From NCBI GenBank assembly GCA_002256385.1, contig NKJD01000010.1:1-64000 (forward strand): 64,000 bases of DNA, in the 5' to 3' direction. The position numbers were made by a program, and so were the translations under genes. This stretch comes from Flavobacterium sp. BFFFF2. GTDB taxonomy: Bacteria > Bacteroidota > Bacteroidia > Flavobacteriales > Flavobacteriaceae. A model generated the notes under the pieces. That model was not told where the DNA came from. It did not search any database and saw nothing but the letters and a program-made list of their open reading frames with translations. Shown here one piece after another: positions 18,130 through 26,957 of the stretch; within the stretch, counting starts at the first letter, position 1; each line of letters begins with the position of its first letter.

Positions 18130-18355
18130 AAAATATGCGGGCCGCAGCAGTTAAGCTTCGCAGAAGATTCCACATTGATTTTAAATATAAGAAATCATTT
18201 TATAAAACTATAATTTAAAAACACGCGTAGTTTTTAGAGTGTTCAATTTTAATTTATAGTAACAGAACTTTTTTTGTTCTAAATAGGTTCTGCTGAAAAA
18301 CTCAAGCAACAGTTAATTAATTGATGAATGTTTTTTTTAGCAGTTTAACAATCAT
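18130..18355. other. AT-rich spacer
   Basis: No gene or recognisable site between the repeat element and the AsmA terminator. Confidence 0.4.
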
Positions 18356-18389
18356 AAAAAAAGCGCCATTTTTCAGTGGCGCTTTTTTT
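18356..18389 (-). terminator. Terminator after the AsmA-like gene
   Basis: Stem AAAAAAAGCGCCA / TGGCGCTTTTTTT with an 8-base loop, 12 bases beyond the stop of the minus-strand gene. The A and T runs make it usable in both directions. Confidence 0.88.
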
Positions 18390-18401
18390 ATCCCTCATTC
18401 C

Positions 18402-20960
18402 TTATTTCTTAAACAAACCATTCAATAAATTGGAAGCTTTGTTTTTCAAATTATCGGTATTGGTTTTGGTGGTGTCGCCTTCTTTTTTGTTTTTATTTAA
18501 AATGCCATCCAGCAACGATGCGCCTTTGTCAAGTAATTTGTCTTTTTGTTGTTTGGCCAATTGCGTTGCCAAAAGGGTGGCTGCCTCTTTGAGGTCGGTG
18601 CTTACTTTTGGGTTTTTAAAGGTCCCCGTAATGGTTGCATTGACGGGTAAAGTGCCTGCTTTGGCCAAATCGTTGGCCGATAATTTTGACGCCAAAGCAC
18701 CTAGTTCGTTGCCTAAGTATTTGGCTGGCACGCCCATTTCCACGTTGTAATTCATGGTCTGATCAAAACCATGGGTGCCACTTACTTGGGCCTTTACATC
18801 TTGGTATTTAATGTTGATGGGTTTCACGGTGACGCGGCCTTTGTCAAAATGAAGCGCTGCTTTCACGTCGTTTAAACTGAGACTTTTGCCCTTTAAAAAT
18901 GGAATTTTATTTGTCAACGATTGAAGCATGGCCGATTTGTCGCTCGTAACAGACGCACCTATTAATTGACCCGACAAATCACCAGTGAGTAAATCGGTGT
19001 TCGGTGCCATAGTCTTCGCATTTAATGGACCCGAAAGCGCAATCGTTGCATTTAAACGTCCAGTAATGGCATCGGCAACGGGGGCAATTTTTTTCAGCAT
19101 CTTAAGTGTCGAAAAAGTCTTTGGAATATCAACCCCTTGCAATCCCAAATTCATATCAAAATCGGGCGTAGCTTTTTGGGTAGAAACCAGGCCATCAAAC
19201 TTAATGAGGCCATCAAATACTTGCGTGCTGCCGTTTTTGAAGGAGGCTGTTTGGTTTTTAATTTCCAGCACCCCTTTTACATTTTGCAACCACAAATCAT
19301 CGTACAATACCTTTTGGGCATTGGCCGTAATGGTGCAATTTAAAAAAGCGGGTATTTTTAATGCAGTTGGTTCAGTTGTTGTTTTGGTTGTAGTTGTTTT
19401 TGATTCAGTCATAAAATCAGACACAATGAGTTGCTTAGCATTCAATGCAAAATTCCCTTGTAATTCCTGATTTCGGAATAAAAACCCATATAAATTATCT
19501 AAGGTTCCCGACGCATTCAAGTCGCTTTTACCTGTCGTTGCCACCAACGTATTCAGCTGTATGCGGCTGGTGTTAAAATGCACCAATGCCCGTTCGATGC
19601 GCATTTTCTTGCCATCGGCGCTCGCGTAATTAAAGCCCGACAAATCAATCATCCCCGAATTGTTAATGGCTGCATAATCTTTCTTTTCTACCGCCATCAT
19701 GGTAAATTGAGTTTTTACATCGGCTTTTAACATACCGGACAAGGGCTGTGCCAACTTAACAGGATATGCTTTGGCAAAATTGGCTAAATTCACCACGCCT
19801 TTCAATTCGGCAGCTACATGCGCATCCGTCGATAATTGACTGATTTTTGCTGATGCGCTAAATAGATCACGGTCAATTTGGAAGGCCAATTGTGCCAGAT
19901 CAACGAAAGTGTCTTCTGGCTTGCCCGTTTCGTTTACTATGCGGGTGTCAATATTGATGTGATCAATAGATTTGGGTAAGTTTGGAAAATGAAAAGAAGC
20001 CTCTTTCGATATCAGTTCAATGTTCATTTTAGGCACTTCAACCTTTGAATAGGTTCCTTTTACCTTGCCATTTACGCTAAAGTTCCCTTTGGTTTCAACC
20101 CCTTCAATCGAAGCGGCATAAGCTTTTGGAATCAATGCCAAAAAGTTTTTAAAGGAGGCCGTCGGCGTTTTAAAGGTCAAATCGTATTGTTGTCCAGCGT
20201 CCAATAATTGAATAAATCCATTAAACTGCAAAGGCAAATCGTTGATTTTAAATTCATTTTCTTTAAAAGTATATTTTTGTTGACCCAAGTCCAAATCCAT
20301 GGTCGCATCTAAACTGATGGGTGTTTTTTTAAGGTAATTGGCGCCTTTCATTGACATCGAAAGCTTTGCGGCTGTTTTCGTTTTTAAGTCGACACGTTGC
20401 TGCTCAAAATCACCCGTTCCTTCGTGAAACAAACTATCAATCTGGCAAGCCATACCCGATTTTTGGTCGGTATACCGAATGGCATAATTCCGAATGGCAT
20501 ACGATTGTATTTTTAAAGCCAAAGGCTTACCCGCTTCAGAAGGTTGCTCGGCTTCTTTTTTCAATGCAATGTCAAAATTGCCAACCCCGTCTTTGTTAAA
20601 GATGATATTCACCAACCCATTGTCCGTTTCAATAGATTGGATGTTCATAGGCTCTGATTCTCCGTGAAATAATTCGCCCAGCGACAATTTTAATTCCAAA
20701 TTGTCAAAATGAACCAAGGTGTCACCCGCAAACGGAGCCTTGTTAATAATGGATAACTTGGTAATTTTTACATTGGCACGCGGAAAACTGCGCAACAAAC
20801 TTAAGTCGACATCTTCAAACGAAAAGGTCGCATTCAGGTTGTCATTAATGGCTTTTTCGACCCGCGCTTTAATTTGGTCTTTAAATAAAACAGGCGCTGC
20901 AATCAGCAACACAATAAGGACTCCTAATGTGATTCCCGTAATTTTTAGTGCTTTTTTCAT
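18402..20960 (-). CDS. AsmA family protein
   Basis: A large inner-membrane-anchored periplasmic protein of 852 residues. The N-terminal anchor (about 5-26, ITGITLGVLIVLLIAAPVLF) is followed by the AsmA-type start KDQIKARVEKAINDNLNATFSFEDVDLSLLRSFPRANV. A long series of amphipathic beta-strand repeats extends to the AsmA-like C-terminal domain (about 600-780). The last 70 residues are charged and Lys/Asn-rich. AsmA, TamB and YhdP relatives form groove-shaped bridges linked to lipid movement between membranes; the exact role here is inferred only at family level. The next features upstream are heptamer repeats, and no good promoter was found. Confidence 0.88.
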   Translation of the reverse strand: MKKALKITGITLGVLIVLLIAAPVLFKDQIKARVEKAINDNLNATFSFEDVDLSLLRSFPRANVKITKLSIINKAPFAGDTLVHFDNLELKLSLGELFHGESEPMNIQSIETDNGLVNIIFNKDGVGNFDIALKKEAEQPSEAGKPLALKIQSYAIRNYAIRYTDQKSGMACQIDSLFHEGTGDFEQQRVDLKTKTAAKLSMSMKGANYLKKTPISLDATMDLDLGQQKYTFKENEFKINDLPLQFNGFIQLLDAGQQYDLTFKTPTASFKNFLALIPKAYAASIEGVETKGNFSVNGKVKGTYSKVEVPKMNIELISKEASFHFPNLPKSIDHINIDTRIVNETGKPEDTFVDLAQLAFQIDRDLFSASAKISQLSTDAHVAAELKGVVNLANFAKAYPVKLAQPLSGMLKADVKTQFTMMAVEKKDYAAINNSGMIDLSGFNYASADGKKMRIERALVHFNTSRIQLNTLVATTGKSDLNASGTLDNLYGFLFRNQELQGNFALNAKQLIVSDFMTESKTTTTKTTTEPTALKIPAFLNCTITANAQKVLYDDLWLQNVKGVLEIKNQTASFKNGSTQVFDGLIKFDGLVSTQKATPDFDMNLGLQGVDIPKTFSTLKMLKKIAPVADAITGRLNATIALSGPLNAKTMAPNTDLLTGDLSGQLIGASVTSDKSAMLQSLTNKIPFLKGKSLSLNDVKAALHFDKGRVTVKPINIKYQDVKAQVSGTHGFDQTMNYNVEMGVPAKYLGNELGALASKLSANDLAKAGTLPVNATITGTFKNPKVSTDLKEAATLLATQLAKQQKDKLLDKGASLLDGILNKNKKEGDTTKTNTDNLKNKASNLLNGLFKK

Positions 20961-20983
20961 AAATTGATGGTGTTATCTTTTGA

Positions 20984-21020
20984 GAGCCAAGAAGCAAGAG
21001 CCAAGAACCAAGAAGCAAGA
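20984..21020. repeat. Heptamer array (GARNCAA type)
   Basis: Five in-phase 7-bp units GAGCCAA, GAAGCAA, GAGCCAA, GAACCAA, GAAGCAA begin 23 bases upstream of the AsmA-like start codon. The same units appear at 44676-44740. Confidence 0.8.
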
Positions 21021-21109
21021 TTTTTTATCGACCTCAAAGCTAGTCCTAAAAAATTCACTTAAACTACATTAAATCCTTATTACTTCTATCCTTTTACATT
21101 TCCAACTAA

Positions 21110-21169
21110 AAACCTTAAACCTTAAACCTTAAACCTTAAACCTTAAACCTGAAACCTGAAACCTGAAAC
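21110..21169. repeat. Heptamer array (AAACCTK type)
   Basis: Five perfect copies of AAACCTT followed by three perfect copies of AAACCTG, all in register. The switch of unit variant within the array suggests growth by slippage. A shorter relative lies at 45077-45107, also near a GARNCAA-type array. Confidence 0.9.
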
Positions 21170-21235
21170 AAAAATCTCGTGCACGAAGATAAATCAGTTC
21201 TCCACAATAAAAAATGTATTAACAATTTATTCTAA

Positions 21236-22354
21236 TTATCCGTTGGCCAATGCGGCCAATTCTTGGCCCACCAAAGTGCCCAAGGCTACGCCCATTCCGC
21301 CCAAACGGACGCCACAATGGACGCGTGTTTCGAGGGTTTTTACAATCGGGTTTTTCTGATTACCCAAGCCCATAATGCCGCTCCAACGTTGGGCAATGGC
21401 TATGTTTTTGCCAGGTAAAATCACTTCGCGTAATAATTCTTCTAACTGATCTTGAATAAGCGGGGTCGTAGCTAGATCGGTAGTGGTTTCTCCTTCAAAA
21501 TCCAAGTTGCGGCCGCCGCCCAACAAAATGCGGTTGTCAATGTTTCTAAAATAATAGTAACCTTTGTCTACATGAAAGGTTCCTTTAATGTCTAAATCTG
21601 GAATGGGCGCTGTAATAAGCACTTGTGCACGTCCTGGGCGCACTTCGTTTTTGGTTAATGTGCCAGCAAATCCGTTGGTGGCAAAAAACAATTGGTTGGT
21701 TTTAAAAGAAAATTCATTCGTTGCCACTTCAACCGAATCCGCTAGAGATGTGTATTGGCGCACCTCAATGCCATTCAATATTTTAATTGAAGCCTCATTT
21801 GCTTTCTGCAACAAAGTCATCATCATGGCGCCGGTGTCAATTTGTCCTTCAAATTGATTGAAAATCAAATACTCATGGCTATTTCCGAAAGCAAAACGAT
21901 CAATTTCAACGGAAAAAACATCGCTTTTAAAAATAGGCCGCAACAAATCATTTAAATAAGGCAACTGCGATTTACATTGGTCAAAATTAGCCTTGTCTTC
22001 ATTCAAAAATACTTCATAGCCCCCATGTGGTGCATATTGTATGGCTGCATCGCCCAATTGCTGCCGCAGCGTTTGCAACCCTTTCCAGCGTTTTTGAACC
22101 AAATCGAACACTTCTTCTTCGCGGTTCATGCGCAAATCGTCGAGTAATTCTGAAGGGCTCCCAAAGCAAGCAAAACCTGCATTTTTAGTGCTTGCCCCTT
22201 CGGGTAATTTGCCTTTTTCGAGTATTAAAATGCGTGCATTTGGGTGGTCTTTGCGGAGTTGCAAGGCGCATTGCAAGCCCACGATGCCACTGCCTACTAC
22301 CGTAAAATCAATCTGCGATAACCACGTTTTTGTTTCCCAATAGCTTAAAGTCAT
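21236..22354 (-). CDS. FAD-dependent oxidoreductase (glycine/D-amino-acid oxidase family)
   Basis: A DAO-fold flavoenzyme of 372 residues with an N-terminal FAD-binding motif FTVVGSGIVGLQCALQL and the second-strand acidic end LILEKGKLPEGASTKNAGF. It has the typical substrate-domain region (YYFRNIDNRILLGGGRN) and the C-terminal FAD loop RWSGIMGLGNQKNPIV...GVRLGGMGVALG. The family oxidises amines or amino acids; the substrate cannot be told. The frame stays open to 22402, but a promoter-like GACCTTTG lies inside that extension, so the ATG of MTLSYWETKTW is preferred. It is monocistronic in appearance. Confidence 0.85.
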   Translation of the reverse strand: MTLSYWETKTWLSQIDFTVVGSGIVGLQCALQLRKDHPNARILILEKGKLPEGASTKNAGFACFGSPSELLDDLRMNREEEVFDLVQKRWKGLQTLRQQLGDAAIQYAPHGGYEVFLNEDKANFDQCKSQLPYLNDLLRPIFKSDVFSVEIDRFAFGNSHEYLIFNQFEGQIDTGAMMMTLLQKANEASIKILNGIEVRQYTSLADSVEVATNEFSFKTNQLFFATNGFAGTLTKNEVRPGRAQVLITAPIPDLDIKGTFHVDKGYYYFRNIDNRILLGGGRNLDFEGETTTDLATTPLIQDQLEELLREVILPGKNIAIAQRWSGIMGLGNQKNPIVKTLETRVHCGVRLGGMGVALGTLVGQELAALANG

Positions 22355-22374
22355 AGGCTTTGTTATTCGTTGGG

Positions 22375-22382
22375 CAAAGGTC
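22375..22382 (-). promoter_or_regulatory. Promoter-like motif of the FAD oxidoreductase gene
   Basis: GACCTTTG on the minus strand, 20 bases before the chosen ATG, matches TAnnTTTG except at the first base. Confidence 0.35.
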
Positions 22383-22497
22383 TGTATAAATTGGTGTGTC
22401 AAATCAATTTCAGACTAATTTTTGAACTTTTTTATTGAGTTTAAGGGTAATTTGATGGCAGATTAATGGTCGAAACAGCAGCCTATCTCCTTTTTTA

Positions 22498-22505
22498 TAT
22501 CTTTG
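22498..22505 (+). promoter_or_regulatory. -7 promoter motif of the dCMP deaminase gene
   Basis: TATCTTTG, an exact TAnnTTTG match, is 31 bases before the ATG. Confidence 0.6.
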
Positions 22506-22536
22506 TTAAAATATAAAACTAAAAAGTGCGCCATTC

Positions 22537-22971
22537 ATGAGTACCAAAAAGCAACGCACCTATGACAAAGCCTATTTAAGAATGGCCGTTGAATGGGGCA
22601 AACTATCTCATTGTCAGCGCAAACAAGTGGGTGCACTCATTGTACGCGACCGCATGATTATTTCAGATGGCTACAATGGCACGCCATCAGGTTTTCCGAA
22701 TCCATGCGAAGACGAAGAGGGCTACACGCATTGGTATGTGCTTCATGCAGAGGCAAATGCCATTTCAAAAGTAGCGCGCAGCACCCAAAGTTGCGAAAAC
22801 GCCACCTTATACATCACCCTTTCTCCTTGCAAAGAATGCAGCAAATTAATTCACCAATCTGGGATTAAACGCGTCGTTTACCGCAGTGGCTACCGAGATA
22901 CTTCTGGTTTAGATTTTTTGGTGAAGGCAGGCATACAAGTAGAACAAATCGAAGAAATTGACCAAGAATAA
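22537..22971 (+). CDS. dCMP deaminase family protein
   Basis: Zinc-dependent deaminase, most likely converting dCMP to dUMP for dTMP synthesis. The 144-residue protein carries the two zinc signatures: HAEANAI, in which the histidine binds zinc and the glutamate is catalytic, and PCKECSKLI, with two cysteine ligands. A CxRKQVGALIVRD start and the NGTPSGFPNPCEDEEG insert are typical of the ComEB/dCMP deaminase branch rather than cytidine or tRNA deaminases. The S41 protease follows after 21 bp in the same direction and is probably co-transcribed. Confidence 0.93.
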   Translation: MSTKKQRTYDKAYLRMAVEWGKLSHCQRKQVGALIVRDRMIISDGYNGTPSGFPNPCEDEEGYTHWYVLHAEANAISKVARSTQSCENATLYITLSPCKECSKLIHQSGIKRVVYRSGYRDTSGLDFLVKAGIQVEQIEEIDQE

Positions 22972-22992
22972 TTTGAAATTCCCCCGAAAATT

Positions 22993-24537
22993 ATGCAATC
23001 AAATAGCAACAACACGCCCTTAATACTTTTTGGTTGCATCGGTATAGGCGTCATTTTAGGCGGGTTGCTCAGTTTTCCGAACAATCCGTGGGCCAAAGAG
23101 AATCACGCCAAAAAGAAAATGACCCAACTCATTGACTACATCCAAAATGATTATGTCGAAGAAGTGAACACCGACTCTTTGGTTGACAATGCAGTAGATG
23201 AAATTTTACAACGTTTAGACCCTCACTCCGTGTACGTTAATGCCAAAGATCAAGGCGATTTGGCGGAGGTGATGAAAGGAGAATTTAGCGGAATTGGCGT
23301 ACACTTTTTTCAATTACGCGACACATTGACCATTATAAATATCATTAAAGATGGGCCTTCAGCGCAAGCTGGTCTGCTGGCAGGTGACCGCATTATTAAA
23401 GCAGATGGTAAGTCTTTGACAGGTAAAAATTGGAACACAGACAAATTATTCAGCAAGCTCAAAGGCAACGAAGGATCGCAGGTCGCATTAACCATTTTCC
23501 GAAAAAGTACCCGGAAAAAATTTGAAGTGAGCCTTCAAAGAGAACTGTTACCCATCAAAAGTATTCCAGCGGCATTTATTGTCAAGTCTGGTATCGGCTA
23601 CGTCAAAATTGAACGTTTTTCAGAATCAACGGCGCAAGAGTTTGACCATGCTTTAGAAGTGCTTAAAAGCAAGGGAATGCGTCAATTAATAGTCGATGTC
23701 AGAGGCAACGGCGGTGGTTATTTAGAGGCGGCAGTGCATGTCGCCGATCAATTTTTGCCAGCGGGAGCCGTTATTGTGAGTACCCGCAAAAAAAAGGGGG
23801 ATGTTAAAATTCATAAAGCCACCAAAGAAGGCTTGTTTGAGCAGGGCAAAGTACATCTTCTAATTGACGAAAATTCGGCTTCGGCCAGTGAAATACTTGC
23901 AGGCGCCCTGCAAGACCATGACCGTGCCACACTGTATGGCCGCCGTTCATTTGGAAAAGGTTTGGTGCAAAATGAACTCAAATTCGACGACCAATCGGCT
24001 GTTCGATTAACCACTGCACGGTATTTTACCCCCTGTGGTCGATCTATTCAAAGGCCATACAAAAAAGGAGAATTGGACGATTATGATCAAGAAATGGAAC
24101 GCAGGTTGGCGCGTGGCGAGTTTTACCAAGCCTCTGAAATTCCGAAACCCGATTCTTTAAAATTCCGTACCGATCATGGCCGCATTGTATACGGCGGTGG
24201 CGGCATCATCCCTGATGTCTTTGTCCCATTAGAAACAGGCGATGCCGTGCAGGATGTGTTTATTTTGATGGAGTCAGGATTGGTAGGTCAATTTGTTTTT
24301 GAATATTGGGAAAACCACCGTTATCCCAAACAATGGAACTGGGACCCGAATCAGACCATTACCGATTTTGAACAATTCATTCTCCGTCAAGGAATTGATT
24401 TTCCCTTAAAATCGTACCTACCGATCGTGATGAAGTATTTAGAAGCCGAAAAAGCTAGGTTTTTAGAAAATGAAACCGCTTACTTTCGGGTGTTGCTGCA
24501 AAAAGATCCTTATTTAATGATCATTAACCAGCATTAA
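22993..24537 (+). CDS. S41 family C-terminal processing peptidase
   Basis: Envelope serine protease of the CtpA/Prc type, 514 residues. It has an N-terminal membrane anchor (about 9-26), a PDZ domain (about 85-165, with SGIGVHFFQLRD and GPSAQAGLLAGDRII), and the catalytic core with LIVDVRGNGGGYLEAA. The serine lies in DENSASASEILAGALQ (near 296) and the lysine in GRRSFGKGLVQ (near 322). The C-terminal 100 residues are a helical extension. Substrates are usually periplasmic or lipoprotein targets. It ends tail-to-tail with the next gene, the two stop codons sharing four bases. Confidence 0.95.
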   Translation: MQSNSNNTPLILFGCIGIGVILGGLLSFPNNPWAKENHAKKKMTQLIDYIQNDYVEEVNTDSLVDNAVDEILQRLDPHSVYVNAKDQGDLAEVMKGEFSGIGVHFFQLRDTLTIINIIKDGPSAQAGLLAGDRIIKADGKSLTGKNWNTDKLFSKLKGNEGSQVALTIFRKSTRKKFEVSLQRELLPIKSIPAAFIVKSGIGYVKIERFSESTAQEFDHALEVLKSKGMRQLIVDVRGNGGGYLEAAVHVADQFLPAGAVIVSTRKKKGDVKIHKATKEGLFEQGKVHLLIDENSASASEILAGALQDHDRATLYGRRSFGKGLVQNELKFDDQSAVRLTTARYFTPCGRSIQRPYKKGELDDYDQEMERRLARGEFYQASEIPKPDSLKFRTDHGRIVYGGGGIIPDVFVPLETGDAVQDVFILMESGLVGQFVFEYWENHRYPKQWNWDPNQTITDFEQFILRQGIDFPLKSYLPIVMKYLEAEKARFLENETAYFRVLLQKDPYLMIINQH

Positions 24538-25166
24538 CCTTTTGGCAAGGCGTCATGTACTTGAACAGGGATTCCTTCGTTCCACAAAGTAAGTATGTCT
24601 GTAGCCACCGCCGCGCCACTACCCATTGCAATGGCCAATTGACTACGACTACCAGCCAAGGTGCCAGCCACGTACAAGCCCTCATCAACCAAGTGATCGG
24701 TGTTCCGCAATTGAATGCGTTGTTTGTCAGGGTGCGCTTTGCCATTCGGTTCGACATATTTTTCGAGGCCTTCAATTAACATGGGTTGCCCAGAACCAAT
24801 TGCAACCACCACGTTTTGAGCGGTCAACATACCGTATGCAGTGGTGATAATAAAAAGATGTTCGTTTTTTTGAATCGATAAGGCACGGGTATTTTCCATG
24901 ATTTCAACATCCGGATACCATTGTTTCAAGTGGTCAATGCTCGAAATTAGCAAGTCTGATCCAAGGGTTCCAGGTGCAATGCCAAATACATTATTAAATA
25001 CAGCACGTTGCATGGAACTTGCTTTTTGATGGGCCAACATGCCTATTTTTTTACCCAAAGCAAACGGTTTTGACAAGCCTGAACCGAGGGTCAATGCACA
25101 AGAAATACCAGCCGCCCCGCCACCGATAATCAGCACATCAAAGTGCTTATCGGTTAACTTGGTCAT
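24534..25166 (-). CDS. Thioredoxin reductase-like FAD/NAD-binding protein
   Basis: A short (210 residues) flavin-binding protein. The N-terminal dinucleotide motif DVLIIGGGAAGISCALTL and the C-terminal GLYVAGTLAGSRSQLAIAMGSGAAVATDIL loop resemble thioredoxin reductase. It lacks the central NADPH-binding domain and the redox CxxC of thioredoxin reductase, so it is not a classical TrxB and its reaction is unknown. I chose the ATG of MTKLTDKHFD. This ATG lies 20 bases inside the end of the upstream small membrane gene, indicating translational coupling. Confidence 0.8.
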   Translation of the reverse strand: MTKLTDKHFDVLIIGGGAAGISCALTLGSGLSKPFALGKKIGMLAHQKASSMQRAVFNNVFGIAPGTLGSDLLISSIDHLKQWYPDVEIMENTRALSIQKNEHLFIITTAYGMLTAQNVVVAIGSGQPMLIEGLEKYVEPNGKAHPDKQRIQLRNTDHLVDEGLYVAGTLAGSRSQLAIAMGSGAAVATDILTLWNEGIPVQVHDALPKG

Positions 25167-25344
25167 TGATTTTTTTTGACAATTTAAAAAGCCAAAGTAC
25201 CAGCAAAGCACAAGTGGCGGCTACAATTCCGATCATTGGAATAATGCTTTGTTTTTCAAAAAGATGATCCCATTTTAATTGCGTACAATTAAATATGATC
25301 AGGGCTAATGCCAATAGTAATAAAAAGTTAAGAAGCCATTTCAT
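25147..25344 (-). CDS. Small two-helix membrane protein
   Basis: A 65-residue protein (MKWLLNFLLLLALALIIFNC...) with two hydrophobic segments (about 3-19 and 34-53) and a basic C-terminus, KLSKKINDQVNR. No family recognised. It is likely real because its end overlaps the start of the flavoprotein gene by 20 bases and a good promoter (25436-25443) lies upstream. It may anchor or donate electrons to the flavoprotein, but that is speculation. Confidence 0.6.
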   Translation of the reverse strand: MKWLLNFLLLLALALIIFNCTQLKWDHLFEKQSIIPMIGIVAATCALLVLWLFKLSKKINDQVNR

Positions 25345-25435
25345 GGTCAAAAATCATTCAATAGATTAATAAAAACTGTTTCAAAACCAAAAAAATAAGT
25401 AGTAGCCTCTTATTGATTGGTCAAGTTTACGGCTG

Positions 25436-25443
25436 CAAAGATA
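25436..25443 (-). promoter_or_regulatory. -7 promoter motif of the small membrane/flavoprotein pair
   Basis: TATCTTTG on the minus strand followed by C, 91 bases before the ATG at 25344. Confidence 0.5.
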
Positions 25444-25549
25444 ATAGAACTTATTTTGAAGTGAGGGTATTCCATTCCGCTCTTAACACCGTTTTGTGTT
25501 TTAAAAGGAATCAAGGCACGCAGTTTATGTTTATGACCTGATAAATACC

Positions 25550-25557
25550 TATTTTTG
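25550..25557 (+). promoter_or_regulatory. -7 promoter motif of kmo
   Basis: TATTTTTG, 21 bases before the ATG at 25579. It overlaps the TTG that would open the longer frame, ruling that start out. Confidence 0.6.
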
Positions 25558-25578
25558 TACCCCAATTTATCTTGCATC

Positions 25579-26955
25579 ATGCAAACGCCGAAACGCATAG
25601 CAGTCGTAGGCTCCGGATTGGTCGGAACCTTATTGGCCATTTACTTAAAAAAACACGGGCACACCGTTCATGTTTTTGACCGAAGCCCCGATATTAGAAA
25701 TGTTCAATTTTCGGGCCGATCCATTAACTTAGTGATGTCAGACCGTGGCTGGAAAACCTTAGCTGACATTGGTTTGGACGATGAAATCAAGCGCATTGGC
25801 ATTCCCGTTGACAAGCGTGCCATTCATTTAGGTGATCGGTCCTTGCAATTTCAATCTTATGGCAAAGAGGGAGAGGCCATTTATTCCTTGTCTAGGGGCA
25901 TTCTTAACCGTAAAATGATTGATTTGGCCGAAGCGGCTGGTGTTGTTTTTTACTTTGAGCAGCGCATCTGGGATGTCACTTTGGCCACCGCTACCTTACA
26001 TATAGGCGAAACGGAGCGCAGCGAATGGCAAGAACATAAATACGATATGGTTTTTGGTGCTGATGGAGCCTTTTCGCGCATTCGCCACCGGATGCAGCGG
26101 CAAAGTATGTTTAATTATTCGCAAGATTTTATGGAATTGGGCTATAAAGAGCTCCACATTCCGGCCAATGCTGATGGCACACATAAAATTGACCCCCATT
26201 CATTACACATTTGGCCACGCGGCCACTACATGCTGATGGCGCTGGCCAATTTAGACGGCAGTTTTACGTGTACGCTGTTTATGCCGCACGAAGGAAAAGA
26301 TTCCTTTGAGCAACTCACCAATAAAGAAGAGCTGGAAGCTTTTTTTGCCGAACATTTTCCAGACACCAAAGAAGTCATTCCCGATCTGGTTCACGATTTT
26401 TTCAAGAATCCGACCAGTTATTTGGCCATCATGAAATGTTATCCATGGACACATCAAGATAAAATCGCTTTAATTGGCGATGCAGCGCATGCCATAGTGC
26501 CGTTTTATGGTCATGGAATGAATGCCGGGTTTGAAGATATTACGGTGTTGTTTGAACTTATGGAAACCTATGGCGATGATTGGAATGGGCTGTTCAAGGC
26601 CTATGAAAAATCGCGCAAGCCCAATGCAGACGCCATTGCTGAATTGTCTCGACGCAATTTTGTTGAAATGAGTTCCAAAACGGCGGATGCCCAATTTTTG
26701 TTGCAGAAAAAAATCGAAAAATGGTTTTCAGACAAGCACCCAACGCTGTGGAAACCGCTTTACAGCCGCGTCACTTTCAGCTTGGAACCTTATTCTGAAG
26801 CATTGGCTTATGGCGATTTTCAGAATCACATTATGCACCAAGTCATGCAAATGCCCGACATTGAAAGCAATTGGAATAGTCCTGAAGTTGAAAATTGTAT
26901 TATTTCATTGCTTCAAGAAGAAGCCGCATTTTTGTCGCAAGCTCGTAACAAATAA
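25579..26955 (+). CDS. kmo: Kynurenine 3-monooxygenase
   Basis: FAD-dependent hydroxylase that uses NADPH and oxygen to convert L-kynurenine to 3-hydroxykynurenine in tryptophan breakdown or de novo NAD synthesis. The 458-residue protein has the GxGxxG FAD motif (RIAVVGSGLVG, 6-16), the KMO-typical SGRSINLVMSDRG, the DG motif in VFGADGAFSRIR, and the second FAD motif IALIGDAAHAIVPFYGHGMN. The C-terminal region (about 380-458) is hydrophilic, without an obvious membrane anchor as in many bacterial forms. No other kynurenine-pathway gene can be identified with certainty nearby. It converges on the cupin gene. Confidence 0.95.
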   Translation: MQTPKRIAVVGSGLVGTLLAIYLKKHGHTVHVFDRSPDIRNVQFSGRSINLVMSDRGWKTLADIGLDDEIKRIGIPVDKRAIHLGDRSLQFQSYGKEGEAIYSLSRGILNRKMIDLAEAAGVVFYFEQRIWDVTLATATLHIGETERSEWQEHKYDMVFGADGAFSRIRHRMQRQSMFNYSQDFMELGYKELHIPANADGTHKIDPHSLHIWPRGHYMLMALANLDGSFTCTLFMPHEGKDSFEQLTNKEELEAFFAEHFPDTKEVIPDLVHDFFKNPTSYLAIMKCYPWTHQDKIALIGDAAHAIVPFYGHGMNAGFEDITVLFELMETYGDDWNGLFKAYEKSRKPNADAIAELSRRNFVEMSSKTADAQFLLQKKIEKWFSDKHPTLWKPLYSRVTFSLEPYSEALAYGDFQNHIMHQVMQMPDIESNWNSPEVENCIISLLQEEAAFLSQARNK

Positions 26956-26957
26956 CC

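Noticed and set aside
21110..21169. Telomere-like repeat
   Set aside because: AAACCTT resembles the plant telomere unit CCCTAAA only loosely, and the array sits inside a chromosome-like gene context. Treated as a bacterial intergenic heptamer array.
24534..25166. Classical thioredoxin reductase
   Set aside because: At 210 residues it lacks the NADPH-binding domain and the CxxC redox centre.
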